Source of the DNA: Shewanella algidipiscicola
GTDB taxonomy: Bacteria > Pseudomonadota > Gammaproteobacteria > Enterobacterales > Shewanellaceae
DNA length: 64,000 nt
Reading direction: 5' to 3'
Assembly (NCBI RefSeq): GCF_003605125.1
Contig: NZ_QPQT01000010.1
Location: 62,001 to 126,000, forward strand
In this document: one piece after another, positions 45,189 through 54,530 of the stretch
Numbering within the stretch: the stretch's first letter is position 1
Layout of the letters: every line of letters starts with the position of its first letter
Program-made: the position numbers and the translations under genes
The notes under the pieces: model-generated
The model's database searches: none
What the model was told of the DNA's origin: nothing
Seen by the model: the letters and a program-made list of their open reading frames with translations, nothing else

Positions 45189-46811
45189 ATGAGCACTTCA
45201 AATAATAGCGATATCGTCCAAAAACTGTGGAATCTGTGTGACGTATTGCGTGACGACGGCATTAACTATTCTGACTACGTCACCGAGCTCGTCTTATTGC
45301 TGTTTATTAAAATGGTGCACGAGAACACCGAGGCAGGCTTACTCAATAAACATACCCTGCCAACAGGTTGCCGCTGGACAGATTTAAGTGACAAAGACGG
45401 CCTAAACCTGCTTGATGACTATAAGCGTATGCTACTGACCCTATCGACAGGTAAAGACAGCGAGGGTAACACCCTACACGCTGACCCATTAATTTTAGCC
45501 ATTTATGCCGATGCCCAAACCCGCCTGCGTGAGCCACGCCATTTAAAGCAGCTGATAAAATCACTGGATTCGATTGACTGGTTCAGCGCCCAAAAAGACG
45601 GTTTAGGTGACTTATACGAAGGCTTGTTAGAAAAGAACGCCAACGAGACTAAATCCGGCGCAGGCCAATATTTTACTCCCCGAGCGTTAATCGACTCTAT
45701 GGTGCGGGTTATTAACCCGCAAGCGGGCGAAGTGATTCAAGATCCCGCCGCCGGTACTGCTGGCTTTTTAATTGCCGCCGACAGCTACATTAAAGCGCAA
45801 ACCGATGATCTGTATGATTTAACCGACAAACAAAAAGAGTTTCAAAAAAACCACGCCTTTGTCGGCGTTGAGCTAGTGCCATCCACCCGCCGTTTAGCGT
45901 TAATGAACTGTCTACTCCATGGTATGGAAGGTGACGACGAAGGCGTAGTGCATTTAGGTAACTCCTTGGGCCAAGTCGGCATGAGTTTACCCAAGGCCGA
46001 TATTATCTTGGCTAACCCGCCTTTTGGCACCAGCAAGGGCGGCGATGCCTCCATCACCCGTGACGACCTAACCTATCCCACCAGCAACAAACAGCTGGCG
46101 TTTTTACAGCACATTTACCGCAACTTAAAACCTGGTGGCCGCGCCGCCGTGGTATTGCCAGATAACGTCTTGTTTGAAGCGGGCGTCGGTACTGATGTGC
46201 GTCGCGACTTAATGCACAAGTGTAACCTGCACACTATCTTGCGTTTGCCGACAGGCATCTTCTACGCCGCAGGCGTGAAGACTAACGTGCTGTTCTTCAC
46301 TAAAGGTTCTGAGGGCGACAAGCTACAAGAAGAAAACTGCACCACTAATACCTGGGTGTACGACCTACGTACCAACATGCCTAACTTTGGTAAACGCACC
46401 CCGTTTGGTCAGCAACACTTAAGCCCATTTGAAGAATGCTATTTTGGCAAGAATAAGAAGGCGACCGCCATGGATGGCGGAAGTGTCGAAAATGCAGGAG
46501 CAATTTTCGACCGAATGGAAGGCGACTATAGCTTCAATGCCGAAGAGGTGGAAGTTGAAACCGCTGAAGTTAATAAGGGCATAGACCCACGCTTAGCACA
46601 CAGCCGATGGCGCGTATTTAGCCGTGATTACATCCGCGACAGCAAAGGTGACTCATTGGATATCTCATGGCTTAAAGATGCTAACAGTGTCGATGCAGCA
46701 GACTTAGGTACACCAGAAAAACTCGCAGACGAAGCCATGACAGAGCTTAAAGGCGCACTAGCGGATCTTGAGGCTTTGGTTAAGTCATTGGCTGGTGGGG
46801 TTAAAGGATGA
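45189..46811 (+). CDS. hsdM: Type I DNA methyltransferase M subunit (HsdM)
   Basis: This 540-residue N6-adenine methyltransferase has an N-terminal helical domain (about 10-140), then SAGQYFTPRALIDSM-like sequence, the SAM-binding motif DPAAGTAGFLIAA near residue 183 and the catalytic NPPF motif in ILANPPFGTSKGG near 277. It works with HsdS to methylate the recognition site and with HsdR to cut. Its stop overlaps the hsdS start by 4 bases. Confidence 0.94.
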   Translation: MSTSNNSDIVQKLWNLCDVLRDDGINYSDYVTELVLLLFIKMVHENTEAGLLNKHTLPTGCRWTDLSDKDGLNLLDDYKRMLLTLSTGKDSEGNTLHADPLILAIYADAQTRLREPRHLKQLIKSLDSIDWFSAQKDGLGDLYEGLLEKNANETKSGAGQYFTPRALIDSMVRVINPQAGEVIQDPAAGTAGFLIAADSYIKAQTDDLYDLTDKQKEFQKNHAFVGVELVPSTRRLALMNCLLHGMEGDDEGVVHLGNSLGQVGMSLPKADIILANPPFGTSKGGDASITRDDLTYPTSNKQLAFLQHIYRNLKPGGRAAVVLPDNVLFEAGVGTDVRRDLMHKCNLHTILRLPTGIFYAAGVKTNVLFFTKGSEGDKLQEENCTTNTWVYDLRTNMPNFGKRTPFGQQHLSPFEECYFGKNKKATAMDGGSVENAGAIFDRMEGDYSFNAEEVEVETAEVNKGIDPRLAHSRWRVFSRDYIRDSKGDSLDISWLKDANSVDAADLGTPEKLADEAMTELKGALADLEALVKSLAGGVKG

Positions 46812-48208
46812 GTGCAGTGATTCCTGAAGGTTGGGCAGCCATAAAGATTGAAGATATTGCTGATGTTAAAGGTGGTAAACGCCTTCCAAAAGGTGAGTCT
46901 TTTAGTGATGAAATTACGGCACATCCTTATTTAAGAGTGACGGATTTTTATAATGAAACGATCGACATGTCAGATTTGAAATACCTGAAAGTCGACACTC
47001 ACCAACAGATCGCAAACTATATAATTTCTAAAGAAGACTTGTATATCAGCATTGCAGGTACAATTGGCTTGGTAGGTTCAATTCCCCCTTGTCTGGATGG
47101 TGCTAACTTAACGGAAAATGCAGCTAAGATTTGTAACATTAGCGGTATCAATAATACGTATCTAAAGAGATTTTTGAACTCTCATACCGCAAAAGATCAA
47201 TTTAAAGATAAAACTACCTCAAGTGGTCAGCCCAAGTTAGCTCTGTTTAGAATTAGAGATTGTGACTTACTGCTCCCCCCATTAGCCGAACAAAAAATCA
47301 TTGCCGACAAGCTGGATGAGCTGCTGGCGCAGGTGGAAAGCACCAAAGCCCGCCTCGATGCCATCCCCGCCATCTTAAAATCTTTCCGCCAATCCGTCCT
47401 CGCCGCCGCAGTCAGTGGCAAATTGACAGAAGAGTGGCGTGGGGATGAAGATAGTTACATTGGGGACATTGTCACATTAGGTGAGGTTATTGGCACAATA
47501 GGTCAAGGGTGGAGCCCTAAATGCCATAATGAGCCCGTGACAGGTGAACAATGGGGAGTTATAAAAACTTCTGCTGTTCAGCAGATTGAATTTATACAGA
47601 ATGAGAATAAAAGATTACCAGAAAGCCTAGAAGTGAGGACGCATCTGAAAGTTGCTTCTGGGGATATTTTAACAACACGCGCAGGCCCAAGGGTAAGGTG
47701 CGGTGTTACTTGTTATGTTGAAAACGTATCTTCTAACCTAATGATTTGTGACAAAGTTTATAGATATAAAGTTGCTGAAGGAAAGGGGATTAGCAAATTT
47801 TTAGCAATGCAGCTAAACAGCCTCTCCGTATTAGATAAGATTGAAGCATTGAAAACTGGTATATCTGAAAGTGGGATGAATTTGACTCAAAGTAAATTCA
47901 AACTGCTGGAGATCAATTGGCCAAATATTGAAGAACAAGCCGAAATCGTCCGCCGTGTCGAAGAGCTGTTCGCTTTCGCCGATAAAGTCGAAGCGCAGGT
48001 CAATGCAGCGCAAACACGAGTTAACAACCTCACCCAATCGATACTCGCTAAAGCCTTCAGAGGCGAGCTTACCGCCGATTGGCGCGCCGCTAACCCTGAA
48101 CTCATTAGCGGTGATAACAGCGCACAGGCCTTGCTTGAGCGTATAAAAGCTGAAAGAGAAAAGCTCAAGCCAGCTAAGAAAACGCGAGCTAAAAAGGCTA
48201 AGGTATGA
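46808..48208 (+). CDS. hsdS: Type I specificity subunit (HsdS)
   Basis: This 466-residue protein has two target-recognition domains. TRD1 (about 1-160) ends in [19 protein letters not shown]. The first long spacer helix carries [21 protein letters not shown] near 195. TRD2 (about 220-370) ends in [18 protein letters not shown], and the second helix carries [18 protein letters not shown] near 410, with a Lys-rich tail. The two TRDs set the bipartite DNA target; the helices set the spacing. The final segment (from about 47945) is repeated downstream. Confidence 0.92.
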   Translation: MSAVIPEGWAAIKIEDIADVKGGKRLPKGESFSDEITAHPYLRVTDFYNETIDMSDLKYLKVDTHQQIANYIISKEDLYISIAGTIGLVGSIPPCLDGANLTENAAKICNISGINNTYLKRFLNSHTAKDQFKDKTTSSGQPKLALFRIRDCDLLLPPLAEQKIIADKLDELLAQVESTKARLDAIPAILKSFRQSVLAAAVSGKLTEEWRGDEDSYIGDIVTLGEVIGTIGQGWSPKCHNEPVTGEQWGVIKTSAVQQIEFIQNENKRLPESLEVRTHLKVASGDILTTRAGPRVRCGVTCYVENVSSNLMICDKVYRYKVAEGKGISKFLAMQLNSLSVLDKIEALKTGISESGMNLTQSKFKLLEINWPNIEEQAEIVRRVEELFAFADKVEAQVNAAQTRVNNLTQSILAKAFRGELTADWRAANPELISGDNSAQALLERIKAEREKLKPAKKTRAKKAKV

Positions 48209-48609
48209 TGAGTGCTATCTATTGTTTGAATTTAGCTGGTGGTGCAGAACAAACCGAAATTGCAAACTACTTCCCTGTAGTTTGCCCTTCGGGCCAACCT
48301 ACGGTCGTCCAAAATCGTTCCCGACGATTTTGTGTCCGCCGTGTCGAAGAGCTATTCGCTTTCGCCGATAAAGTCGAAGCTCAGGTCAGTAAAGCACAAG
48401 CCCGAGTCAATAATCTTACTCAATCAATACTCGCTAAAGCCTTCAGGGGCGAGCTCACCGCCGAGTGGCGCGAGCAAAACCCTGAACTCATTAGAGGCGA
48501 AAACAGCGCACTGGCTTTGCTTGAGCGCATTAAAGCCGAACGGGAAGCGCTTGCATTAGCAGCCAAAGCCGCTAAGAAAAAGCCCAGAGCGAAAAAGGCA
48601 AAATCATAA
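48205..48609 (+). pseudogene. Duplicate C-terminal segment of hsdS (copy 2)
   Basis: This 134-codon frame has a unique 45-residue start (ending [11 protein letters not shown]), then repeats the conserved helix and tail of HsdS with about 80-85 percent identity by eye ([18 protein letters not shown] and a Lys-rich end). It lacks both recognition domains, so it cannot act as a specificity subunit alone. It may be a translated fragment, a recombination partner for hsdS, or debris of a lost second hsdS. The start overlaps the hsdS stop. Confidence 0.75.
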
Positions 48610-48910
48610 TGGGGGTAATTTATAGTGTGAGTTTAGCTGGTGGCGCAGAACAAACCACTCTTTCACATAATCAGGCTCGTATCATCCGGCCGCCAAGGAA
48701 GGCGGGAGTAGAGAATAGGCAAGGAGCATTCGTGTTGAAGAACTATTCGCCTTCGCAGGTTAAAGTTGAAGCGCAGGTCAATATTGCACAAATAGTGGTT
48801 AACAAGCTCACCCACAAAATGTCAGGAGCATTTTGCTCCGCTTTAGCGCCTGTATAGGGAGAAAATCGATATTCGCTAAAGCTTTCAGAAGTGAACTTAC
48901 CTTGCGAGGT
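48609..48910 (+). pseudogene. Degraded third copy of the hsdS C-terminal segment
   Basis: A second copy begins with the same AGGAEQT-containing stretch as copy 2 and continues with the hsdS helix sequence (VKVEAQVNIAQIVVNKLTH). It is then broken by about 50 inserted bases containing the inverted repeat GGAGCA-TTT-TGCTCC (48825-48839). Beyond the insert, hsdS-like sequence resumes at about 48867 and fades by 48910. The reading frame stops at 48857. Confidence 0.7.
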
Positions 48911-49148
48911 GTGATTTATTACATTGTTTCATATAAATCAATAGATTAATATTGCCTGTGATTTTGGTATTAGTAAAAGTGTTGAATACCGTTACTAATG
49001 CTGACAGACAGTTGGCCAGTAAGCATCGTGTGTTTAAGCAGTAGATACTAGCGCTTTAATTATGTATTGGATAAAAAGCGTGAGCAGTACTAACCATTCA
49101 CAAGTCAAACTAAAACGTTTGGTCAGCACAAAAATAATAAGGAACGTT

Positions 49149-49238
49149 ATGAATATATTAGGGATAGCCTTTTCTGGTGATTTGTACTCTCCAATCACTT
49201 ACAAACGTCAATCTGTTTTACATTCGAATCCTGTATAA
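49149..49238 (+). CDS. Possible 29-codon small ORF before the AAA+ gene
   Basis: An ATG at 49149 has an excellent AAGGA site 5 bases upstream and opens a 29-residue frame starting MNILGIAFSGD. The first residues recall carbamoyltransferase N-termini, but nothing follows, so this could be a leader peptide or a gene remnant. The rest of 48911-49330 is AT-rich with no other recognisable feature and probably contains the promoter of the following module. Confidence 0.3.
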   Translation: MNILGIAFSGDLYSPITYKRQSVLHSNPV

Positions 49239-49330
49239 GTCATTACCAATCAGATGTTTATTATTCATCGGGAATAGTTGGAAAGACTATATCATCGGTC
49301 ATCCGAAGAGCATTAGGGAACAATTAGTTA

Positions 49331-50257
49331 ATGGACGAGCAACCAAGAAAAAGTGGCGATACCTCATCTAGTTACGAATTACGTACTCCACGGATTCGTT
49401 TAGAGGAGGATGTCGTTCTTGCACCAGAGACGCGCAGAATGTTTGAAGAGGCTATTGGTGCTATGCGTCATCATAAAACAATCTATACAGATTGGGGTTT
49501 TGAAGCGGTTGACCCTATGGGCCGTAATATGATCCTCAATTTATATGGTCCACCGGGAACAGGTAAAACTCTTGCTGCCGAAGCCCTCGCAGGAACTTTA
49601 GAGCGCCAGTATTTTCACATCGGTATATCTGAACTTGAAAGTAAATATGTTGGAGAGACGGCCAAAAATATAGCTGCAACATTTAAAACGGCAGCGTTGG
49701 AAGGTGCGGTCATTTTTTTTGATGAAGCAGATACATTACTTGGGGCTCGACTCTCTTCGGTTACTCAAGGCATCGATAATGAAATTAATGCTATGCGGTC
49801 AACATTATTAATGGAATTAGAGCGCTTTGATGGCATCGTAATTTTTGCAACCAATTTTGCTAAAAATTACGATAGCGCTTTTGTCAGCAGGATTCGCTAT
49901 CACATTGAGTTTAAACTCCCTGATATAGAAGGACGTAAACAATTGTGGCAGCGAATGCTGGTTCCTGGCGTCCCGTTAGACGAAGAGCGCGATATGATAA
50001 TTGAACGTTGTGCTGTTGCATCTGATGGTTTATCAGGTCGTGAAATAAGAACTGTTTTACGTACAGCTTTTCCTCGTGCATTAGTCGAATGTGATAAAGA
50101 CCCAAGGGTTAAGTGGCATCACTTTGAAACAGCAATAGAAGATGTTTGTTCTGCAAATAGGAATGTGGGTAAAAGTAGAAAAGATGTAATAACAAAAGCA
50201 GCCAATAATGTGACTAATACCGAGGTTAGTCGGCGGTTACTCGGAATTATGGAATAA
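49331..50257 (+). CDS. AAA+ ATPase of an unnamed motor-like module
   Basis: This 308-residue single-domain AAA+ ATPase of the classic (FtsH/spastin-like) clade has Walker A LYGPPGTGKTLAAEAL near residues 72-87, the pore-loop-like region SELESKYVGETAKN, Walker B AVIFFDEADTLLGAR near 135, sensor 1 in IFATNF, and an arginine-finger candidate in FVSRIRYHIEF. A helical lid domain follows (DGLSGREIRTVLRTAF). It has no extra catalytic domain. It heads a four-gene unit with a helical protein and ZorA/ZorB-like motor proteins, so it probably remodels or loads a partner. Confidence 0.85.
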   Translation: MDEQPRKSGDTSSSYELRTPRIRLEEDVVLAPETRRMFEEAIGAMRHHKTIYTDWGFEAVDPMGRNMILNLYGPPGTGKTLAAEALAGTLERQYFHIGISELESKYVGETAKNIAATFKTAALEGAVIFFDEADTLLGARLSSVTQGIDNEINAMRSTLLMELERFDGIVIFATNFAKNYDSAFVSRIRYHIEFKLPDIEGRKQLWQRMLVPGVPLDEERDMIIERCAVASDGLSGREIRTVLRTAFPRALVECDKDPRVKWHHFETAIEDVCSANRNVGKSRKDVITKAANNVTNTEVSRRLLGIME

Positions 50258-50283
50258 GCGTTTAATTTTAAAGGGGAAATAAA

Positions 50284-51615
50284 ATGGGTTGGTTCAGTAA
50301 TGCTTGTAGTTCAGTGGGTAACTTTGTTAGCTCTGCAGTTAGCACAGTAAAAAGTGCAGCTAGTTCTGCATATGAAACAGTTAAAAGTGTTGCAAGCAAA
50401 GCAATCGGTTGGATGGCAGAGAAAGCAGACGTTTTTGTGGGTAGCGTAAAAAAAGCCTGGAAGGCCGTTAAACCTTATGTTGAACAAATACGTGGAGTAC
50501 TACGTTCAGCCGCACAATCAGTGTCGCATCCTTGGTTAAAAACGGCATTACTGTCGTTAGAAAAAGGCTTGGGGGCATTAACCGCATTTGAAAAATCCCC
50601 AATTGCAAAGAAAATAGATGCTGCAATTAAATGGTCAATTAAACTTGCTCAACGATGGCACAAGGCCCAAACGGTTGATGCAGATAAAAATGAACGGAGC
50701 GAATCAACTAACCAACAAAATGATGTACTCAACGCTGAAGAATTGAAAGAAGCTAAAACACATCAACAAGAGTTTCGTTTTGCAGAGGACGAGGTGATAC
50801 CCGAGGAACAAAGACACAACCTTGAATTAGCTTCTGCAATCAATGACTTTGAAATTGCAAAAGCGGAATTATCGTTAGCAATCGATGCCGAACCCACAGA
50901 TTTCGAACATTATTTACGCCTACGTGCAACACAAAAATTGCTGACTATTGCGGATAAAAAGCTTCGTACATCAATGACTGTTGATGATCTGAACTCTGAT
51001 GATTTATTTTTAATTAGAATAGCTTCAGATCTCATCAAGGCTAATCCAGAGTTAAATAAAAATGCTGCAGAGCGCTTAGACCGTGTATTGACAAGGCAGC
51101 ATGGTAAAAAACTTGCTCCTTTTGTTTTTGAAGAGCTCATTGTGTCTTGGGCGAAAAATGCAGAGGTTCTTGAGGAAGAGTGGAATATTGCTAACAGAGC
51201 TTATGCGAAAGACAAAATGCTATTACAGCGTTTGACTCTGGCATGTAAAATTCAAGATGAACTTTCTAGTGAAGAGGCAAGTGAGTTAGCGCTACTAGAG
51301 ATAAATGTACCTAAAAATAAGTTATCACTTGATAAATTATCTGAAGAACAATTAGATATTGAACGTTATGTTGGAGCTGCAGAGGGGTTCCTACAATTAC
51401 TCGAGAAAACAGAAGAGCAGATTGAATTAGAAGATCGTAGTTATTTACTTGAGGACGGTCATAAAATAGGTGTATTGCTGATAGATTGTGCCGAGCATAG
51501 TAAGTCATTCAATGAGTTAACTCCTGATGAGCAATCGCTTTTAAACGACTATGCCAATATATTCAAACAAGAATCAAAAGTGCGCATGGATACTATTCTT
51601 AAGGTTGCTGTATGA
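50284..51615 (+). CDS. Amphipathic/coiled-coil protein of the motor-like module
   Basis: I do not recognise the family of this 443-residue protein. Residues 1-75 form amphipathic repeats rich in Ser, Ala, Val and Lys (for example VSTVKSAASSAYETVKSVAS) that look like 11-residue membrane-surface helices. A long acidic, helix-rich body follows (about 130-430), with no transmembrane segment and no enzymatic motif seen. Its stop overlaps the start of the ZorA-like gene as ATGA, so the two are translationally coupled. It could be a membrane-peripheral adaptor or effector; this is inference. Confidence 0.65.
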   Translation: MGWFSNACSSVGNFVSSAVSTVKSAASSAYETVKSVASKAIGWMAEKADVFVGSVKKAWKAVKPYVEQIRGVLRSAAQSVSHPWLKTALLSLEKGLGALTAFEKSPIAKKIDAAIKWSIKLAQRWHKAQTVDADKNERSESTNQQNDVLNAEELKEAKTHQQEFRFAEDEVIPEEQRHNLELASAINDFEIAKAELSLAIDAEPTDFEHYLRLRATQKLLTIADKKLRTSMTVDDLNSDDLFLIRIASDLIKANPELNKNAAERLDRVLTRQHGKKLAPFVFEELIVSWAKNAEVLEEEWNIANRAYAKDKMLLQRLTLACKIQDELSSEEASELALLEINVPKNKLSLDKLSEEQLDIERYVGAAEGFLQLLEKTEEQIELEDRSYLLEDGHKIGVLLIDCAEHSKSFNELTPDEQSLLNDYANIFKQESKVRMDTILKVAV

Positions 51616-53627
51616 ATTTAGATGCAATATTAGACTTTTTAATACCGGATATTAGTGACCCACTGCAAGCGTTTTTTTTGTCCATCATTCTTTTTATGAT
51701 GCTTTGTACCATTGTGAGTGCCCACCTAATCGCTAAACCTAAATCTTGGGAGAAAAAGTGGCATAGAGGTACACCGAATGATACGACTGATGATTTAGAT
51801 ATTGAGCATGGTAGCGTGACGGATCTGTGGCATGCCGTTGCTACAGCTCCTGAAAAACTGGTCGAACTCATGCCAGGGTTACTATTAATCATTGGTTTAC
51901 TCGGTACATTTCTAGGACTGGGCATGGCACTTAATCATGCTTCTAATATTCTTAGTCAGCCTAATGCGCTAGATGCGAGTAGTGCTGCAGATAGTATGCA
52001 GCATCTGCTTGGACTTCTTAATGGTCTCGGCACTAAATTTAAAACATCAACATGGGGAATAAGTGGTTTTATTCTGCTTAAAATTTGGAGTGAATTTGCT
52101 CGTTTCGATGAGAAACGTCTTACTTGGGTCATTGATAAAGTTAAAAATGAGATAGAGCATCGCAAGAGTATTCAACTTGCCATGGAAGATGAAAAGCAAG
52201 CCGCATTGTTTTCTCAAATAAGTAGTGTCTCTGTAAATATGGCTAGCGCTTTTTCCAACAAGTTAGATCAATTGCTTGAGCAAAATAAACAAAATAACAG
52301 TCAAAATAGCCAACTATTGAGTGATAATTTTGATTCATTAGAGCAATGTATTAACCAAGCTCATTTATCAACACAGAATGAATCAAAGAATAATAGCTTA
52401 CAGTTGCAAGAGGTATTGAAAAATACTAATGACCAGACGCGCACATGCGTAGAAACTGGTATTTTAACTCTAGTGAACAAATCGACTGAAGTGCAAAAGC
52501 ATACAAGCGAAACACTTAGAGCTGGCCTTAACGATATAAAAAATAGACTGACTCAGGTTCATCAACAAACTCAAAAATCTATAAATAATAGTATCAATGG
52601 TCTACAAGAAACAATTGAGTCTGTACGCATTGAAACGCAAGCGACTAAAGAAGCAATGCAGTCTTTTACTGATAATAGCCAATCAGTTATTGAAAACATG
52701 GCTGGTGCCGCTCAAAGGATGGCTCAAGGAGCAGATAAAGTAGGACTTGCTGCAAGTGACTTAGTGAATGCTGTTGATTCATTCAATAGTCAATTTACTG
52801 AAGTGCTCGATAATGTCCGTAGTGATCTGTCTTCTGCTATTAAGGATATGAGCAGTGAAGCGTCGTTAACTCTTGAGCGCGGTAGTACACAATTGGGCAA
52901 AGCTACACTTGAAATATCAACTGCACTTGGTGTGTTATCAACAGATGTAAAAGAAACAATGGGAGATGTGAAAACATCGATTGATGAAGCGCTTCATATC
53001 CAGAAAAAAGCCGCTGTTGAATTTACGCTATCAAGTAACGTGCTTAATGAAAGCATTGCAATGTCGACAGAGATTGTAAGTAAACTTGGTAAGCCTATTG
53101 AAGCAGGATTAAGTGCTATTTCAACCTCTGGGCAACAAATGCGGAGTATAGGCGAGTCACTTAAAAGAAATGAAACTGCTTTAGAGCAGGTCATCGGCAA
53201 CTTGGCTAATTTACCGGCAGCATTAGAACCATTGCAGTTACTGAGTAGTCATCAAAGTCATTTACTCTCTAGTCTGAAACCTTTGGATACATTATTGGTG
53301 CAACAACATGAGTTTATTAATGAGGTTAAATTATTAAGGCAAGATGCTGCAGAGCATAGTGCGAGTGTAAAAGCTAACCAGTTAATCTTAAGTGATACGC
53401 TGGATATGTCTGTTCAACGGGCAGATCAGATCGTTAGTTATGTTTCCGAGTTATCATCCTTATTAGCATATTTGAAAGAATACCCAGATTCACAGCAACA
53501 GCTTCTGTCCATATTGAGCCCAATTTCTGAAATACCGATAAATCAACAGTTATTACTAGGTGCGCTGGAAGATCTAAAGCTTGATCTTTTTACGAAAGAT
53601 CCTGGAATTAATTCAGAAGTTGCATGA
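51612..53627 (+). CDS. MotA/ZorA-like motor protein with long tail (module 1)
   Basis: This 671-residue membrane protein has a transmembrane helix at about 18-40, a MotA-type pair of helices near 95-117 (LLLIIGLLGTFLGLGMAL) and 147-170 (FKTSTWGISGFILLKIW), then a roughly 480-residue cytoplasmic tail rich in Gln, Ser and Asn. The tail is predicted mostly as coiled coil. The layout equals that of ZorA, whose tail forms a long intracellular rod, but the sequence differs from the ZorA of the second module. Its partner is the OmpA-domain protein 23 bases downstream. Confidence 0.82.
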   Translation: MNLDAILDFLIPDISDPLQAFFLSIILFMMLCTIVSAHLIAKPKSWEKKWHRGTPNDTTDDLDIEHGSVTDLWHAVATAPEKLVELMPGLLLIIGLLGTFLGLGMALNHASNILSQPNALDASSAADSMQHLLGLLNGLGTKFKTSTWGISGFILLKIWSEFARFDEKRLTWVIDKVKNEIEHRKSIQLAMEDEKQAALFSQISSVSVNMASAFSNKLDQLLEQNKQNNSQNSQLLSDNFDSLEQCINQAHLSTQNESKNNSLQLQEVLKNTNDQTRTCVETGILTLVNKSTEVQKHTSETLRAGLNDIKNRLTQVHQQTQKSINNSINGLQETIESVRIETQATKEAMQSFTDNSQSVIENMAGAAQRMAQGADKVGLAASDLVNAVDSFNSQFTEVLDNVRSDLSSAIKDMSSEASLTLERGSTQLGKATLEISTALGVLSTDVKETMGDVKTSIDEALHIQKKAAVEFTLSSNVLNESIAMSTEIVSKLGKPIEAGLSAISTSGQQMRSIGESLKRNETALEQVIGNLANLPAALEPLQLLSSHQSHLLSSLKPLDTLLVQQHEFINEVKLLRQDAAEHSASVKANQLILSDTLDMSVQRADQIVSYVSELSSLLAYLKEYPDSQQQLLSILSPISEIPINQQLLLGALEDLKLDLFTKDPGINSEVA

Positions 53628-53650
53628 TTAACCTAACATGATGAGCTGAC

Positions 53651-54286
53651 ATGAAAGAAAAACCAAGTGAATGGATTGCCATTTCTGATCTGATGGCAGG
53701 GGTTATGGCGGTAGTCATGCTACTGCTGGTCGTTGCAGTGTTACAAAAGAGTGTGAGTGATCTTCGTTATCAAGAAGAATTAGCTAAGGCACTTGAACAA
53801 AAAGACGATCCAGTACTTAAGGTGACCAAGCTATTAGGTGAAATGTTGAAAAACACAGATACTTCAAATTTAATTGCTTTGGATAAATATACCAACAGAC
53901 TGACACTACGAGATGGTGTGTTTGAAAGAGGGAGTGCATGTTTAAACCCTGAAGCAGCTGCTGCAGTACATGCTATCCAAAGTGAATTAGTGAGATTCTT
54001 AATCGATAATCCTAAGGCTATGATTTTAGTTGAAGGTTATACGGATAATATCCCTGTAAGTAGACCTGTGACGGACTATAAACGGTTCTGTACTGTGTAT
54101 GATGATAATTTTACGCTATCAGCAGCTAGAGCAAGAGAGGCCAGACGTGAACTTATTGGAACATTAGATGTTGATACTTCAAAGCGAATTATCGTCGCTG
54201 GGTATGGAGAGTCTAAACCCCTCTCAGGAATGGAACCTTCAGATCCAAGAAATCGTCGAGTAGAAGTTCAACTGCTTATTCAATAA
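53651..54286 (+). CDS. ZorB-like OmpA-domain motor protein (module 1)
   Basis: This 211-residue protein has one N-terminal transmembrane helix (about 12-32). It starts SDLMAGVMAVVMLLLVV, where the Asp corresponds to the proton-binding Asp of MotB/ZorB. A C-terminal OmpA-like peptidoglycan-binding domain carries the motifs VEGYTDNIPV near 126, NFTLSAARAREARREL and GYGESKPL then PRNRRVEV. It shares the SDLMxG entry into the membrane with the second ZorB. With the preceding protein it should form an inner-membrane, cell-wall-anchored, ion-driven motor. Confidence 0.85.
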   Translation: MKEKPSEWIAISDLMAGVMAVVMLLLVVAVLQKSVSDLRYQEELAKALEQKDDPVLKVTKLLGEMLKNTDTSNLIALDKYTNRLTLRDGVFERGSACLNPEAAAAVHAIQSELVRFLIDNPKAMILVEGYTDNIPVSRPVTDYKRFCTVYDDNFTLSAARAREARRELIGTLDVDTSKRIIVAGYGESKPLSGMEPSDPRNRRVEVQLLIQ

Positions 54287-54499
54287 GTAAGTGATGGCTT
54301 AAGCCTTTTAATAATAAAGATTATTTTAAATAAAGTGCTGTATTTTTATCTGTACTGTTTTAATGAACTTTGATGTATTAACTGTTTCAAGGCTAAGGGC
54401 TGTATGACCTGAAATTAGACAAGCAATGATGGACTATCACCAGTACAGAACGAAATTTGTCCATAATAGTTGGTGAAGTTCTACCAAACAATGTAATGA

Positions 54500-54530
54500 G
54501 GTTACCAACTCTATGTTTGAGTTGGTAACC
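54500..54530. promoter_or_regulatory. 12-bp perfect hairpin between the two motor modules
   Basis: GGTTACCAACTC and GAGTTGGTAACC flank a 7-nt loop. A smaller inverted repeat TTGGT/ACCAA lies just before it (54470-54487). There is no T-run after the large hairpin, so it may be an operator or mRNA structure rather than a simple terminator. Nothing else is recognised in 54287-54633, which must also hold the promoter of the second module if it has its own. Confidence 0.5.

Noticed and set aside
48205-48857. Two further functional specificity subunits
   Set aside because: Both frames lack recognition domains and the second is interrupted; they are fragments.
49149-49238. Carbamoyltransferase gene
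   Set aside because: Only the first residues resemble that family; the frame ends after 29 codons.
51612-54286. TolQR or ExbBD uptake system
   Set aside because: The long cytoplasmic tail and the OmpA-type peptidoglycan-binding domain do not fit ExbB/TolQ and ExbD/TolR, and there is no TonB or TolA partner.
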